Below, piece after piece: positions 10,406 to 20,937 of a DNA stretch of 64,000 nt (position 1 is the stretch's first letter; each line of letters starts with the position of its first letter). The stretch covers positions 11,131,001 to 11,195,000 of the forward strand of contig JAIVEN010000018.1 of the NCBI GenBank assembly GCA_026686845.1, read 5' to 3'. The stretch is from Adenanthera pavonina. Lineage: Eukaryota > Streptophyta > Magnoliopsida > Fabales > Fabaceae. Position numbers and translations under genes: made by a program. The notes below the pieces were generated by a model. That model worked only from the letters and a program-made list of their open reading frames with translations, ran no database searches and had not been told where the DNA came from.

Positions 10406-13400
10406 ATGAATATTTGTTATTGAAATATTAGAGGTTTTTGCAACCGTGACTCCTAACAACATGTTCGAGAACTCTGTCTTCTAAGAAAGCTTGACATTGT
10501 GGCTTTAGCAAAAACAAGGGCCCAGAGTAATCAAGTTTTCGCTTTGTTCCAGAAGTTGGGTTATGACGAATAGGTAGTGGTTCCTAGTGATGGAAGATCT
10601 GGAGGCTTGTTTGTGGCTTGGAAATCTAGTAAGGTTAATATTACTTTGTAATCTCAATGTAATTTGATGATTCATCTCTCATGTACTCCTTCAAATGGTC
10701 ATTCCTTTTACTTGTCCGTCATCTATGCTATTACCCATTCCAATTTGAAAAGCCGTCTTTGGGAGGATTTAGAGAATTTATCTAATCACATCAAAGACCC
10801 TTGGTTAATTATCGGTGATTTTAATAATATCAGCTCCATGAGTGAGAAGTTCGGTGGGGCGCCTTCTAGAGACAGACGTTGTTTCCTCTTTTGTCAGTGC
10901 ATTAATCTCTGTGGTCTTTTTGGTGTGGGGTACTGTAGATCACGTTTCACTTGGTGAGGTCTTGTGATTAAGGGATACAACAGAGTTTACGAACGTTTAG
11001 ATCGATCCCTTGCCAATTCAGCCTGTTTGAATATCTATCCCCTCTACCATAATACTGTTTTGCCAAGAATGAAGGTTTCTGATCATAAACCAATCCAATT
11101 GACTCTTATTCCTAATGGTCCTTCCTCTTTTGGAGAAGGACCATTTAGATTTGAGGCAGCTTGGTTGACACATGATAATTACAATTCTTTCCTGAAAGAG
11201 AAATGGAAAAGCGATCTAGACCTTCCTCTTGTTCTTCAACAAATGCACTCTGCATTATTGAAGTGGAATTCTGAGAATTTTGGTCACATTAAAAAGAGGA
11301 AGCTTACTTTGCTTGCGAGATTGAAGGGAATACAAAACTCTCCTTATTATTCTACCTCCTATTTTCTGTAGGATTTAGAGATAAAGCTTCAGAAGGAACT
11401 AAATGACACTCTTTTCCAAGAAGAAATTCTATGGTTTCAGAAGTCAAGATCCCAGTGGGTGGAACAAGGGGATCGTAATACTAGATTTTATCATCTTAAA
11501 ATAAAGATGCACCAAAGAAGAAATAATATTCAATCCCTCAAGAATGATGCAGGGGATTGGATCGAAGAAGAAAATGTTTTAAGGGACCATGTCCTTGGCT
11601 TCTACCACCGGCTTTTTACAGATGATACTCCTACTATGGAGTTAAAGACAATAACAGGCATCCTTGTTATTGAGAATAGCAAGCTATCCAATACAAGTCA
11701 TCCTCCCAATGTAGAGGAAATAAAGAGGGCCCTCTTCTCTATGGGGAACTTTAAGGCTCCAGGTATAGACGACTTTCCACCAGTCTTTTATCAATCTAAT
11801 TGGGATATTACAGGACCAAGTCTTGTTCGCTTCATTAGATAGTCTTTTGCCAATCTTTCTCCTACTGAGGAAGTTAAAAAAACCCTCATTACTCTAATTC
11901 CAAAGTAGAGCACCCACAGGTCATCAACCAATTTCGACCAATTTCACTTTGCAATGTTAGCTATAAGTGCTTTACAAAAGTGATTGCAAATCGCTTGAAA
12001 CCTTTCATGGAAACTTGGGTCTCTCCTTTCTAGGCAAGCTTCATTCCTGGAAGAGCCATACAAGACAACATTGTCATTTGTCAAGAAGTTCTTCATTTTA
12101 TGTCTAAGACAGTGTAGGGGCATAAAAGGGTTATGTGTTATTAAGATTGATCTTAAGAAAGCTTATGACAGAATCAAATGGAGCTTCATTAATCAAACCC
12201 TGTAGGAATTAGGAATTGTTGATTACCTTCGATCTCTTATTACGAATTGTGTTTCAACGGTTTCTTCTAATATTCTATGGAATGGAAAACAGACTGAGTT
12301 TATTTGACCTTCCAGAGGATTACGTTAAGGAGATCCTTTGGCTCTTTATCTTTTTGATCTATTTATGGATAAACTTTCACGCCTTATCAGTGATGAGTTT
12401 AATACAAGCTCCTACAAATCATTTAGAATTTCTAAGAGCAGACCTAATATCTCACACTTGATGTTTGCTGATGACCTACTCTTGTTTGGAGAAGCAACTA
12501 ATGCCCAAGTTAATTGTTTCTTGAACTGTATTAACTCTTTTTATGGGGCCTCAGGTCAAAAAGTGAATTTCTCCAAGTCATCTATTTTCTTTTCTCATAA
12601 TGTCAGTAATGATTTGAGAAAGAACCTCAGCCAGTACTCGGGTTTTCATATTTCGACTAATTTTGGAAGATATATGGGAGTCCCTATGCAGGTTGGAAGA
12701 AAAAATACTAGTGATTATGGCTACATTTTAGAGAGGCTTCAGTCAAAACTAGCAGGTTGGCAGTCTCGATATCTTTCCCTTACAGGTAGAATTACACTTA
12801 CCAAATTTTTTCTTAATGCTTTGCTGATCTACCCCATGCATGTATCCAGATTGCCTTTCTCTTTGCGTGATTCTATGGAAAAACTGCAACAGGGTTTTAT
12901 CTGGGGGAATTATATTGACCACAAGAAAATGCATTTGGTCATTTGGAAGACCTTATGTAAGAACAAAAAATATGGAGGCATGGGCATCAAGAGCATTAGG
13001 GAGATGAATATTGCTTGTGGTAGTAAGCTATCTTAGAATTTGTTACAGCAACAGGAAAAATTATGGTGTAGTACTCTTCTGAGTAAGTATATTGTGAGGA
13101 GATTTGACCATGTTTCCTTCGACTTTAAATTTGGAGATTCCAGTATCTAGAAATTTATTTATTACTGTTTCACAGATATTAAAGATAGCTTGGTTCGGAG
13201 CTTTAATGCAGCTTCTGATAACTACATGTATTCCTAGAAGTACTCTCCCTTAGGAAAGCTTACTATTGCTTTAGTTTATAATTTTGTGTCCAATGTGGAT
13301 ATTGGCAACCCTGATAGAATTTGGAATAATTTGGAAATAGAGAGTTGCTGAAAGAATTAGAGTCTTTATGTGGATTGTTGTGCAAAATAAACTCTTAACA

Positions 13401-14294
13401 AATAGTAGGTGTTCAAAATGGGCGGGGATATCTCCCTATTGTCCCTTTTGTCAGGATTCTCTTGAAGATGCTCTGCATGTCCTATGGGACTGTAGGTATG
13501 CTCATATCTTATGGAAGCAATTGGTAAAACCAGACAAATGGCGACTATTTAGTCATTCAAACTTGAGAGATTGGTTTGTTCTTAATCTTTCAAATGATCT
13601 AGGCCTTTCACATGATGTTACTTGGTCTTGTATTTGGGCATATAGTATTTGGCAGTTGTGGAGATGGCGGAAGCAAGAGCTTTTTATGGAAGAATTTAGG
13701 AGGTTCGATAATCCTGCAGTTTTAATTCTTCGAAGAAGTCCTCTATTCACTTCTTATCCTAATGCAAAGAAGGTCTTTGATAAGGGAAGGACTAGTGGTT
13801 GGAATCCAAAGTGGTCACCACCACTCAATGATTGGATCAAACTCAACTGTGACACCTTTATCCATGACAACAGTCTCACTGGCTGCGAAGGTTTATTTAG
13901 CGACTTAAATGGTACTTGGAGGAAAGGATACTATAAATTCCTGGGTCGGCAATCCATCGAAGAAGCAAAAATTTTGGGCATATTAGTTGGTCTTCATGTA
14001 GCATGGGACAATGGTATGAGACGTCTTATTATTGAATCAGATTGCCTACATGTTGTTCATGTCATCAATGATGAGCTATTGGTTAATCACCTTGTTGACT
14101 CCCTCATTCTAGCAGCAAAAAATTTAATGAAAAGAAAGTGGTATGTGCGCTTAGTTTTTGTACCCTGAGAGGCCAATAAGCCTGCAGATGCGTTGGCTCA
14201 CTATGGAGTCTACTCAACAATAGATCTTTGTATCCTTGAGGAAGCCCCAGCAGACGTGGAGCTACTGATTAGAGAAGACTTGATGGGAACCTAG
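10406..14294 (+). pseudogene. LINE A ORF2: endonuclease, reverse transcriptase, zf-RVT, RNase H
   Basis: This is the enzyme of target-primed reverse transcription. The ATG at 10406 starts MNICY, followed by a stop where Trp is usual, then NIRGF. The apurinic-type endonuclease includes WLIIGDFNNI (about 10803) and SDHKPIQL (about 11080); the usual catalytic Glu after VALA appears as Lys (KTR). Reverse transcriptase spans about 11700-13030 with KAPGIDDFPPVFYQ, a broken RQGDP motif (Gln codon now TAA) and catalytic LMFADDLLLFGE at about 12460. A zf-RVT region follows (CPFCQDSLEDALHVLWDC, about 13440). The RNase H at about 13830-14110 has acidic residues in LNCDTF, EEAKILG and ESDC. The final TAG is at 14292. 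More than ten stops and frameshifts disable it. Confidence 0.9.
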
Positions 14295-14328
14295 TTCCCT
14301 TTTGACTGTCTTTTTTCTTCTACTTCAT

Positions 14329-14338
14329 AAAAAAAAAA
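14329..14338 (+). other. LINE A poly(A) tail
   Basis: Ten A residues close the LINE 3' UTR, two bases before the 11-bp TSD core. Confidence 0.9.
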
Positions 14339-14351
14339 CGACTCAAGTAGT
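14339..14351. repeat. Right TSD of LINE A
   Basis: CGACTCAAGTAGT, the partner of 211-223 (11 of 11 identical in the core). Confidence 0.85.
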
Positions 14352-15240
14352 CCTTAAATGTCAAGAAATCTTGTCCAAGGGATACCCTATTAGGTGAGAT
14401 TTTAAATAGCTTCAAGTTGGTGTGTACTTATCTCCATGAACAAAAGCAAGCATTTATACCAACCCATGTTAATTTTATGAACTATTTTTTATTTATTCAC
14501 ACTAATTTTCTCTATAAAACTATAAATTTAATGTGCTTTCTCTATACAAATGACCTTTTGATTATTATATTTTCTCAAATTTAAAATATAAGTAATGTTT
14601 AACTAATTATACCGGAACCAATGAAGAGAGTTAAAAGTAGGCTAACTAATTAAATTTGCCAAAAAATTATATTATTTTCTAATATTATCCTTATTAAATG
14701 ATGTAAGTTGCACAATTCTTATATTAATTTGGTCTTTCACATTTAATTGTAGACAATGGTAAATTAGGGAAAAAATGTTTAATGTCCTAGATATTACCTA
14801 AATGGGATTTATATTTTAGACAAAAAAAAGTTCTAAAACAAAACTTATATTTTGAACTGAAGAAAGTGTATGTATTTATATATAATCACACCATAAAAAT
14901 AAATTTTTTTTATTGATGACTTTTGTGAATACTGTATTTTGTTCGGATTTTATACATAAAATTAAAAAGAATAACAATAATAAGAAAAATATATAAGAAA
15001 AAAAAAGAAGAAAGAAGTAGGAAAAAAATGGAGAAAAATAATAATAAACAAAATAAATGGAAAAATGAAACAAGATAATGATTAAAAATATATATAATAA
15101 ATAATAAAAATAAAATAAAAAATATTAAAGAATGAGAGAAAAATAAAAATAATAATAAATGATAATAATAATAATAAATATATAATAAAAAAGTCAAAAA
15201 GTCAAAAAAAAGGAAGAAAAGAAAAGGGTTGAAATACTGA
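14352..15240. other. AT-rich spacer with an AAT/AAAT low-complexity tract
   Basis: No gene seen. From about 14960 to 15190 the plus strand is almost pure A and T with many ATAATAATA and AAATA runs. Open frames here (minus strand, Phe/Tyr-rich) are compositional artefacts. Confidence 0.6.
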
Positions 15241-15657
15241 GGGCTCGTTTGGTTCGTTTACAGCCCCATGTAAAGATAATAGACTTAACATCACCTAAGT
15301 TTTGAGTGTTTGGTTGGACATTTCACATGTGATCCGGATTACTTAGGTGATCCTGTAGAGGTGATCCAGATTACATAATATTTTGCATGTGAAGGTCTTT
15401 ACATAGGTGTAATGAGATGCAAAAAGATATTAATACTCTTATAAAAATAAATGTTGACAAATTAACTTCGAAGGCTAAGGTAATAAGGTCATTTCTCTTC
15501 TATTCTTATTTTTTTAATATAAAAAATTAATATTATCACATCATTATTTATATTCTATCAAACAAACTCACATATAATTACTATCCCATTGCATTACATT
15601 ATATCCCATTAGATTATATTACATTACCATCATCATGTAATCAAACCAAAGGAGTCC
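15241..15657. mobile_element. MITE, GGGCTCRTTTGGTTC family, TSD TGA
   Basis: A 417-bp non-coding element with imperfect terminal inverted repeats (GGGCTCGTTTGGTTCG at the left; GGACTCCTTTGGTTTGA read inward from the right). TGA at 15238-15240 is repeated at 15658-15660. The interior includes TGTGATCCGGATTACTTAGGTGATC. Family is uncertain: the 3-bp duplication and GGG start suggest a PIF/Harbinger-like or CACTA-like source. Confidence 0.65.
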
Positions 15658-15660
15658 TGA

Positions 15661-16335
15661 GTTTCAACCCATATCTCCCCAAGCCCCAGGCACGAGCCCT
15701 TCAAGGACAGAAAGAGAGGGAGCCCTAGCCTAGGGCTCAAAGGAGGAAGTAAAGGGGCTTAGACAGAAAAATGAAGGAAGGAGGGAGAGAGGTAGATGAG
15801 CATGAGAAGAGAGGAGGGATCGAGCAGAGACAGAGGGGGCGTGCCTGAGGATCCGAGTCTAGACACGAGAGGAGAAATGGGACCTAAGGTTCTGGGCATG
15901 AGAGAAGGGGATAGCCAGTTGAAAAGAGACTGAGGGCACGAGAGACTGAAGGAGAAAAACAGAGGAAGCTATGCGTGGTGAGAGAGAGGGAGCCGTAGGC
16001 GGACCAAGGAGTGAACCAAAGAGAACGGGAGTGTGGTGAGATCGAGAGGAATCTATGACTCATACTTTCGAGAGAGAGAGAGGCAAGCCATGATCCAGAT
16101 AGGAGCCACCAGGGACAAAGGGTAGCCGCACAAAAAAACCCTAGGAGGATGAGACAAGAGAGGAGATCGGGGCAGAAAAAAAAATCGAGGAAGCAGAGGA
16201 GCAACTGAAGGAGGGGAGGCACGAGAAATCAAAGAAGGCAACTTTGGAGCAACTAAAGGTGAGCAAAGGAGAGGACGGACAGAACGTAGCCAGAGAGACA
16301 AGTTGGAGGAAAAGAGGTGTCTTGAGGTCCCAAAG
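15661..16335 (+). other. GA-rich region, possible non-coding 5' exon
   Basis: The plus strand is strongly purine-rich (repeated GAGAGAGG, AGGGAG) and ends at CCCAAAG followed by GTAATTTCTTC, a plausible splice donor at about 16336. Long minus-strand frames here are Leu/Ser-rich artefacts. I cannot name a gene; a leader exon or a promoter-proximal purine tract is possible. Confidence 0.3.
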
Positions 16336-16387
16336 GTAATTTCTTCATGCTAAGAATCCTTAGGTAGATCTAGCCAATAAATCATGA

Positions 16388-16499
16388 GACTATTTTCACA
16401 GTCCTCTGTCTTATCTTGGAATGATATTGAGTAGGATGGATTAGACTATTTTCACGGTCCTCTGTCTTATCTTGGAATGATATTGAGTAGGATGGATTA
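16388..16499. repeat. 56-bp tandem duplication (two copies)
   Basis: Copies 16388-16443 and 16444-16499 begin GACTATTTTCAC and end GGATGGATTA. They differ at one base (ACAG/ACGG). It is recent and non-coding. Confidence 0.9.
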
Positions 16500-16523
16500 T
16501 TTGATTGCCTACTAAATCGTGGA

Positions 16524-16742
16524 TGATGCGACAAACTTTATTGTATTACTGAAAAGTGAAATCATACCTGCCCAAAGGTCAGACAAGCATATTTACAAGC
16601 AATAACCCTAAGCCACGTTATGACAGTGTGCCAACAAACTAAGCAAAAATGTTCATGGTCACTAGATGACTCAAACAGCCTTTAAGGTTAAAACATCAAT
16701 AAAATGACATAGTATGGAAGACAACTAAAACTACACATAACA
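16524..16742 (-). repeat. 3' LTR of the chromodomain Gypsy element
   Basis: 219 bp; on the plus strand it begins TGATGCGACAAAC and ends CACATAACA. The adjacent sequence read on the minus strand, GCGGGAGGAATAAT, is a suitable polypurine tract and sets the orientation. Confidence 0.9.
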
Positions 16743-16808
16743 ATTATTCCTCCCGCAAGAGACTCCTTGTCCTTAAGGAATTATAGCAGTAATATCAAAG
16801 TCACGAAA

Positions 16809-17160
16809 TTAAGCTCGAATAAGTGCCAGATCCTCCCAAGTTGCATCTTCGGAGTTGGTGCCCTTCCATTTGATCAAAACCGGAGTAATTGGAATATTTC
16901 CACCCCTCACAATCTTTCTTGCCAAAATGACTTTTGGTTCCATAAGAAATCGACCACTAGAATCAGTAGTTGGTAGATGCATGGAACTCGACACTCCTTC
17001 CCCTTTGTGTTTCTTGAGCATAGGGACATGAAAAACAGGATGCACACGTGTGGTAGGAGGAAGCTCAAGCTTATAAGCAACCTTGCCAACTCTCTGCAAA
17101 ATTTTGTATGGCCTAAAATACTTAGAAGCAAGTTTATGTAAGGCTGAATTATTCAACACA
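16809..17160 (-). pseudogene. Gypsy integrase C-terminus with chromodomain-like tail
   Basis: The minus-strand frame reads LASKYFRPYKILQRVGKVAY (integrase C-terminal SH3-like GPY/F type module), then VHPVFHVPMLKKHKG, then PVLIKWKGTNSEDATWED, the core of a retrotransposon chromodomain. In chromoviruses this tail guides integration to particular chromatin marks. The frame is open for about 116 codons and continues the polyprotein whose upstream part is scrambled by the 209-bp triplication. Confidence 0.85.
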
Positions 17161-17169
17161 TTCTTTTTG

Positions 17170-18530
17170 AATGGCTGTAATTTAAGATAAACATAATCCC
17201 CTTCTTGAAATTCCTTTCAAATCTGTGAGCATTAGCAAATTGAGTCATACTATTCTAGGCCTTAATCAGATTCTGTTTCAGTAATTGAATTGTAACCTCT
17301 CGATCCAAGCAGCTTCAGTCAATGACATCATTGCTAGAATCCCCAACTAAGTAAGGAAGATGCAAAGAAGGCTTGACTCCATAAACTACTTCAAAGGGAG
17401 TCATGCTGATAGTTGAGTGATATGAGGTGTTATACCAATGCTCAGCCAAGGGTAACCATTTGACCCATTGTTTAGGCTGATCAGAAGTCATGCATCGCAA
17501 ATAACACTTAAGAGATCAATTAAGCACTTCAGTTTAGCCATCTGTTTAGGGGTGAAAAGCTGAGGAAGATGCAAAGAAGGCTTGACTCCATAAACTACTT
17601 CAAAGGGAGTCATGCTGATAGTTGAGTGATATGAGGTGTTATACCAGTGCTTAGCTAAGGGTAACCATTTGACCCATTGTTTAGGCTGATCAGAAGTCAT
17701 GCATCGCAAATAACACTCAACAGATCAATTAAGCACTTCAGTTTGGCCATCTGTTTAGGGGTGAAAAGCTGAGGAAGATGCAAAGAAGGCTTGACTCCAT
17801 AAACTACTTCAAAGGGAGTCATGCTGATAGTTGAGTGATATAAGGTGTTATACCAGTGCTCAGCCAAGGGTAACCATTTGACCCATTGTTTAGGCTGATC
17901 AGAAGTCATGCATCGCAAATAACACTCAAGAGATCGATTAAGCACTTCAGTTTGGCCATCTGTTTAGGGGTGAAAAGTTGAGGAATAAAGAAGCTAAACT
18001 TTTTGTAGCTTCATCAACTCACGCCAAAAACGACCACAAAAAATAGGGTCACGATCCATAACAATTGACTGTGGAAACCCGTGTAATTTAATAACATTTT
18101 CCAAAAAAGTCTGACCAACATCAATAGTAGTATAAGGGTGCTTAAGGGCCATAAAATGAGCAGCTTTACTAAGTCTATCCACTACCACCAAGATAACAGT
18201 TTTGCCATAAGAGTTTGATAAACTAATAATGAAATCCATACTCAGTTCAGTCCAAATACTAGCAGGAATTGGAAGGGGCTGTAAAGTATATAGAGAGGCA
18301 ACATTCTCCAATTTGTGACGCTAACAAGAATAACATTCATGGACAAAATTGCGTAGGTCTTTCTCTAGCCCATTCCAATAAAAAACTGCCGCTATGGGCT
18401 TGTAAGTTGCTTGACCCACTAAATGTCCTTCCATTGAATCCGCATAGAAATGGGAAAGCAATTCCTTTCTTAATGCAAGATCATTGCCAACTACTAGTTT
18501 ACCCTTCTGCTTCAGTAGATGTGTTCCCAA
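17170..18530 (-). pseudogene. Gypsy integrase (zinc-binding and core), disrupted
   Basis: In coding order: the H2C2-type zinc-binding part (18321-18530, ending FVHECYSC), then the core with LSMDFIISLSN (first Asp) and IVMDRDPIFCGRFW (second Asp) at 17994-18290, then the catalytic-Glu region (a stop followed by TDGQTEVLN) and LAEHWYNTSYHSTISMTPFE. This last block occurs three times in a 209-bp tandem triplication. Because 209 is not a multiple of three, each copy lies in a different frame. Integrase activity is lost. Confidence 0.88.
17354..17981 (-). repeat. 209-bp tandem triplication inside the integrase gene
   Basis: The marker GATGCAAAGAAGG recurs at 17359, 17568 and 17777, a constant spacing of 209. 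Copies differ at only a few positions (for example CAATGCTCAG, CAGTGCTTAG and CAGTGCTCAG). The repeated unit encodes the third catalytic region and the WYNTSYHS block. Confidence 0.93.
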
Positions 18531-19200
18531 GTGAACTTAGGATGAGAACTTGCATCTTGTTGGAGGTCATCAATAATCTTCGGAAGATGACTAGCAATGT
18601 GCCAAGAATGCTTCACTCTCTCATGTAAGCTAGATACAATAGAAATGATTGCATTGTATTGAGCCTCTTGTTCATCCCCTGTGTTCCCACGTCTAGAGAG
18701 AGCATCAGCCACTATGTTATCTTGGCCCTTCTTATACTCAATTCTGTATTCAAGTCCCCACAGTTTATGAAGCCATTTACATTGGTTGGTGGATACAGTT
18801 TTTTTCTCCAAAATGTGCTTAATAGGAAGATGGTCAGTTCTTATCACGAATGGCCTGCCCAATAAGTACTGACGCCATTGTTTCATTGCAATTACTATGG
18901 CAGTGAGTTCCTTTTCGTATGCAGACAAGAACTTCTTGTCCGGACTGATAGCCTTGCTAGCATAGGCGAGAGGGTGCCCATTTTGAAGTAAAATAGCCCC
19001 CGATCCTTCATTAGATGCATCTGCCTCAATGATAAACTCTTGTGAGAAATCCGATAAGGCTAATACAGGAGTAGTGGACATAGCACTCTTCAATTGTTCA
19101 AAGGCATCCATAGCTGCTAGAGACCAATTAAAGGCCTGATTCTTTTTTAGTAGAGCTGTTAAAGGTTTGGCAATGGTACCATAATTTCATACAAAATGTC
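18512..19200 (-). pseudogene. Gypsy RNase H domain
   Basis: The frame 18512-19111 starts MDAFEQLKSAMSTTPVLALS, continues IIEADASNEGSGAILLQNG (first acidic residue), YEKELTAIVIAMKQWRQYL (second) and FVIRTDHLPIKHIL (third), and ends near DNIVADALSRR. This is the Ty3-type RNase H that removes the RNA template. The catalytic residues look intact locally, but the frame is separated from the reverse transcriptase by breaks near 19190 and 19440-19490. Confidence 0.88.
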
Positions 19201-20270
19201 GATAATAGCCAGTGAGGCCCAAGAAAGCTCTTAAAGCCTTAATAGAAGAAGTGACTGGCCATGAAAGCATAGCTTCGATTTTTTTAAGATCGGCTTGCAC
19301 ACCCCTTTGTGACACAATATGGCCTAGATACTCCAATTGTAAAGTAGCAAACGTGCACTTGGATTTCTTTGCAAAAAGAGTATTAGCCCTTAAGTCTACA
19401 AGGTTGTTCTTAAATGTTGCAAATGTGCCACCCAAGTCTCTCTATAAATTAGGATATCATTAAAAAAAAACTAATATGAACTTTCATAGAAAAGGCTTAA
19501 AAACTTGATTCATCAATCCTTGAAATGTCGCAGGTGCGTTGGTAAGACCAAATGGCATTGCCAAGAACTCATATAACCCTTCATGAGTTTTGAAAGCTGT
19601 TTTGTGAGTGTCACCTAGCTTCATTAATATTTGATGGTATCCTGCCCGAAGATCAAGCTTTGAGAAGAATGCTGCACCAATTAGCTTATCTAGAAGTTCT
19701 TCAATGAGTGGAATGGGAAAATTTTTTTTTATTGTTTGTTGATTCAATCGCCTATAATCCACATAGAACCTCCAAGTGCCATCTTTCTTGCGTACTAACA
19801 CCACGGGGGAAGCAAAAGAATTGGTGCTAGGATGAATGATGCCCTGCTGCAACATGTCCTTAACCAAGGATTCCATAACATCTTTCTGAACAGGCCCATA
19901 CTTGTAAGGCCTCAAGCAAACAGGTTTATCCTCCTTTAAGTTAATGACATGATAGTACTCTCTAGTTGGAGGAAGACCTTGAGGTTCTCTGAAAACATCT
20001 TGGAACTCATCTAACAAAACTTGTAGTTCTTCTTGCTGCTGTGAAGTGTGATGGTGACCTTGCAACTCGAGAGGCAACTTGCTTCCCTGTAGAACACCGA
20101 GAATTCACTCTATTGATTTGCTGCTTGAATGATTCTTCCTTCAACAACTTAGTACTTGACTTGAGCCCTTGTACTTCATATTGACACCCATTAAGCTAGA
20201 ATATCATCAACTTATCTTGAAGATCCAGTAAAAACTTTCCCAAGGTTCTGAGCCAACGAACTCCTAAAAC
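19187..20270 (-). pseudogene. Gypsy reverse transcriptase, 5' part lost at the hAT junction
   Basis: Starts at the hAT junction with VLGVRWLRTLGKVLLDLQDK (about 20270-20210), a linker typical just before RT. The main frame 19484-20077 has PYKYGPVQKDVMESLVKDML, FASPVVLVRKKDGTWRFYVD, FSKLDLRAGYHQI (catalytic Asp in LDLR) and MPFGLTNAPATFQGLMNQVF. The YVDD region near 19450-19480 is disrupted (the frame ends at FKPFL). The thumb part follows at 19187-19435 (YLGHIVSQRGVQAD; FLGLTGYYRHFV). Confidence 0.88.
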
Positions 20271-20282
20271 CTGTTAGGTAGG

Positions 20283-20610
20283 AATAATTTAAAATTTAAA
20301 ATAAGATAAATTATTGTAATGTAAATTGTAATCGAATCAATTGAAATGAAATCAAACATAAATGAAAAGATTATCTAATAAAAATAATAGGAAAGTTTTA
20401 AATTTAAAAAGTAGAAATTAGAATATTCAATAAGTTAAAAAGATTATTATCTAATAAAAAGCATAGCAAAGTTTTAAATTTAAAATAAGATAAATTATTG
20501 TATAAATTAATAAATTGTAAATTGTAATCAAATGATATCAAATCAAATAATCAACTATTATAAATAGATCAAGATGCAAGCAAAAAGGAAATCAAATCAA
20601 ATAATCAATT
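20283..20610. repeat. AT-rich direct repeats in the hAT left end
   Basis: TTTAAATTTAAAATAAGATA near 20290 recurs near 20470. ATTATCTAATAAAAA and AATCAAATCAAATAATCAA also recur. These may be subterminal repeats of the transposon. Confidence 0.5.
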
Positions 20611-20937
20611 ATTATAAACCAAGAGTGCAAATGCTACTACCTCACGCACAAGCATATTAGGATTTAGGAGAGTCTAAACTCAATAGTATTTCAAAAGCAG
20701 CAAAAGCAATTGGGACTTAGGACTGCCGACTGCATCACAGTGACGTTCTGGACCTTCGTAGGCTTGTAGCAATGGTGAAGAGTGAAGATTTCTGGTTTCA
20801 AAATTTCAAACTTTCAATATTATGTTAGATTGTTAGTTACTTAGTTTATGTTAAAAGTTAAAACTTAAAACTTGTAGAAAACATGGTGTGAGGTTCTTAG
20901 ACTTTTGTCTTCTTGTTTTTTGTTTTCTTTCATTAGT

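Larger units (their letters stand above)
224..14340 (+). mobile_element. Full-length L1-type LINE A, interrupted by a Copia element
   Basis: A plant L1-clade non-LTR retrotransposon. In order: a very short 5' UTR (224-274), ORF1 with an RNA-binding/zinc-knuckle protein, ORF2 with endonuclease, reverse transcriptase, zf-RVT and RNase H blocks, and a 10-A tail at 14329-14338. Direct repeats of 11-13 bp flank it. Removing the Copia insertion and one TSD copy (8330 bp) leaves about 5.8 kb, a normal size for a complete plant L1 element. Both ORFs carry many stops and frameshifts, so it is immobile. The two ORF1 parts join in frame across the Copia insertion, which shows the LINE was there first. 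Confidence 0.9.

Noticed and set aside
14876..15197. Phe/Tyr/Leu-rich minus-strand frames that look like membrane proteins
   Set aside because: The DNA is an A/T low-complexity tract; the apparent hydrophobicity follows from composition.
15884..16301. Minus-strand frames of 82-112 codons in the GA-rich region
   Set aside because: Leu/Ser/Pro-rich products of purine-rich DNA with no domain; the plus-strand exon explanation is no weaker.
17315..17945. CRISPR-like or satellite repeat
   Set aside because: Only three copies at a 209-bp period, coding for integrase; a local triplication, not an array with spacers.
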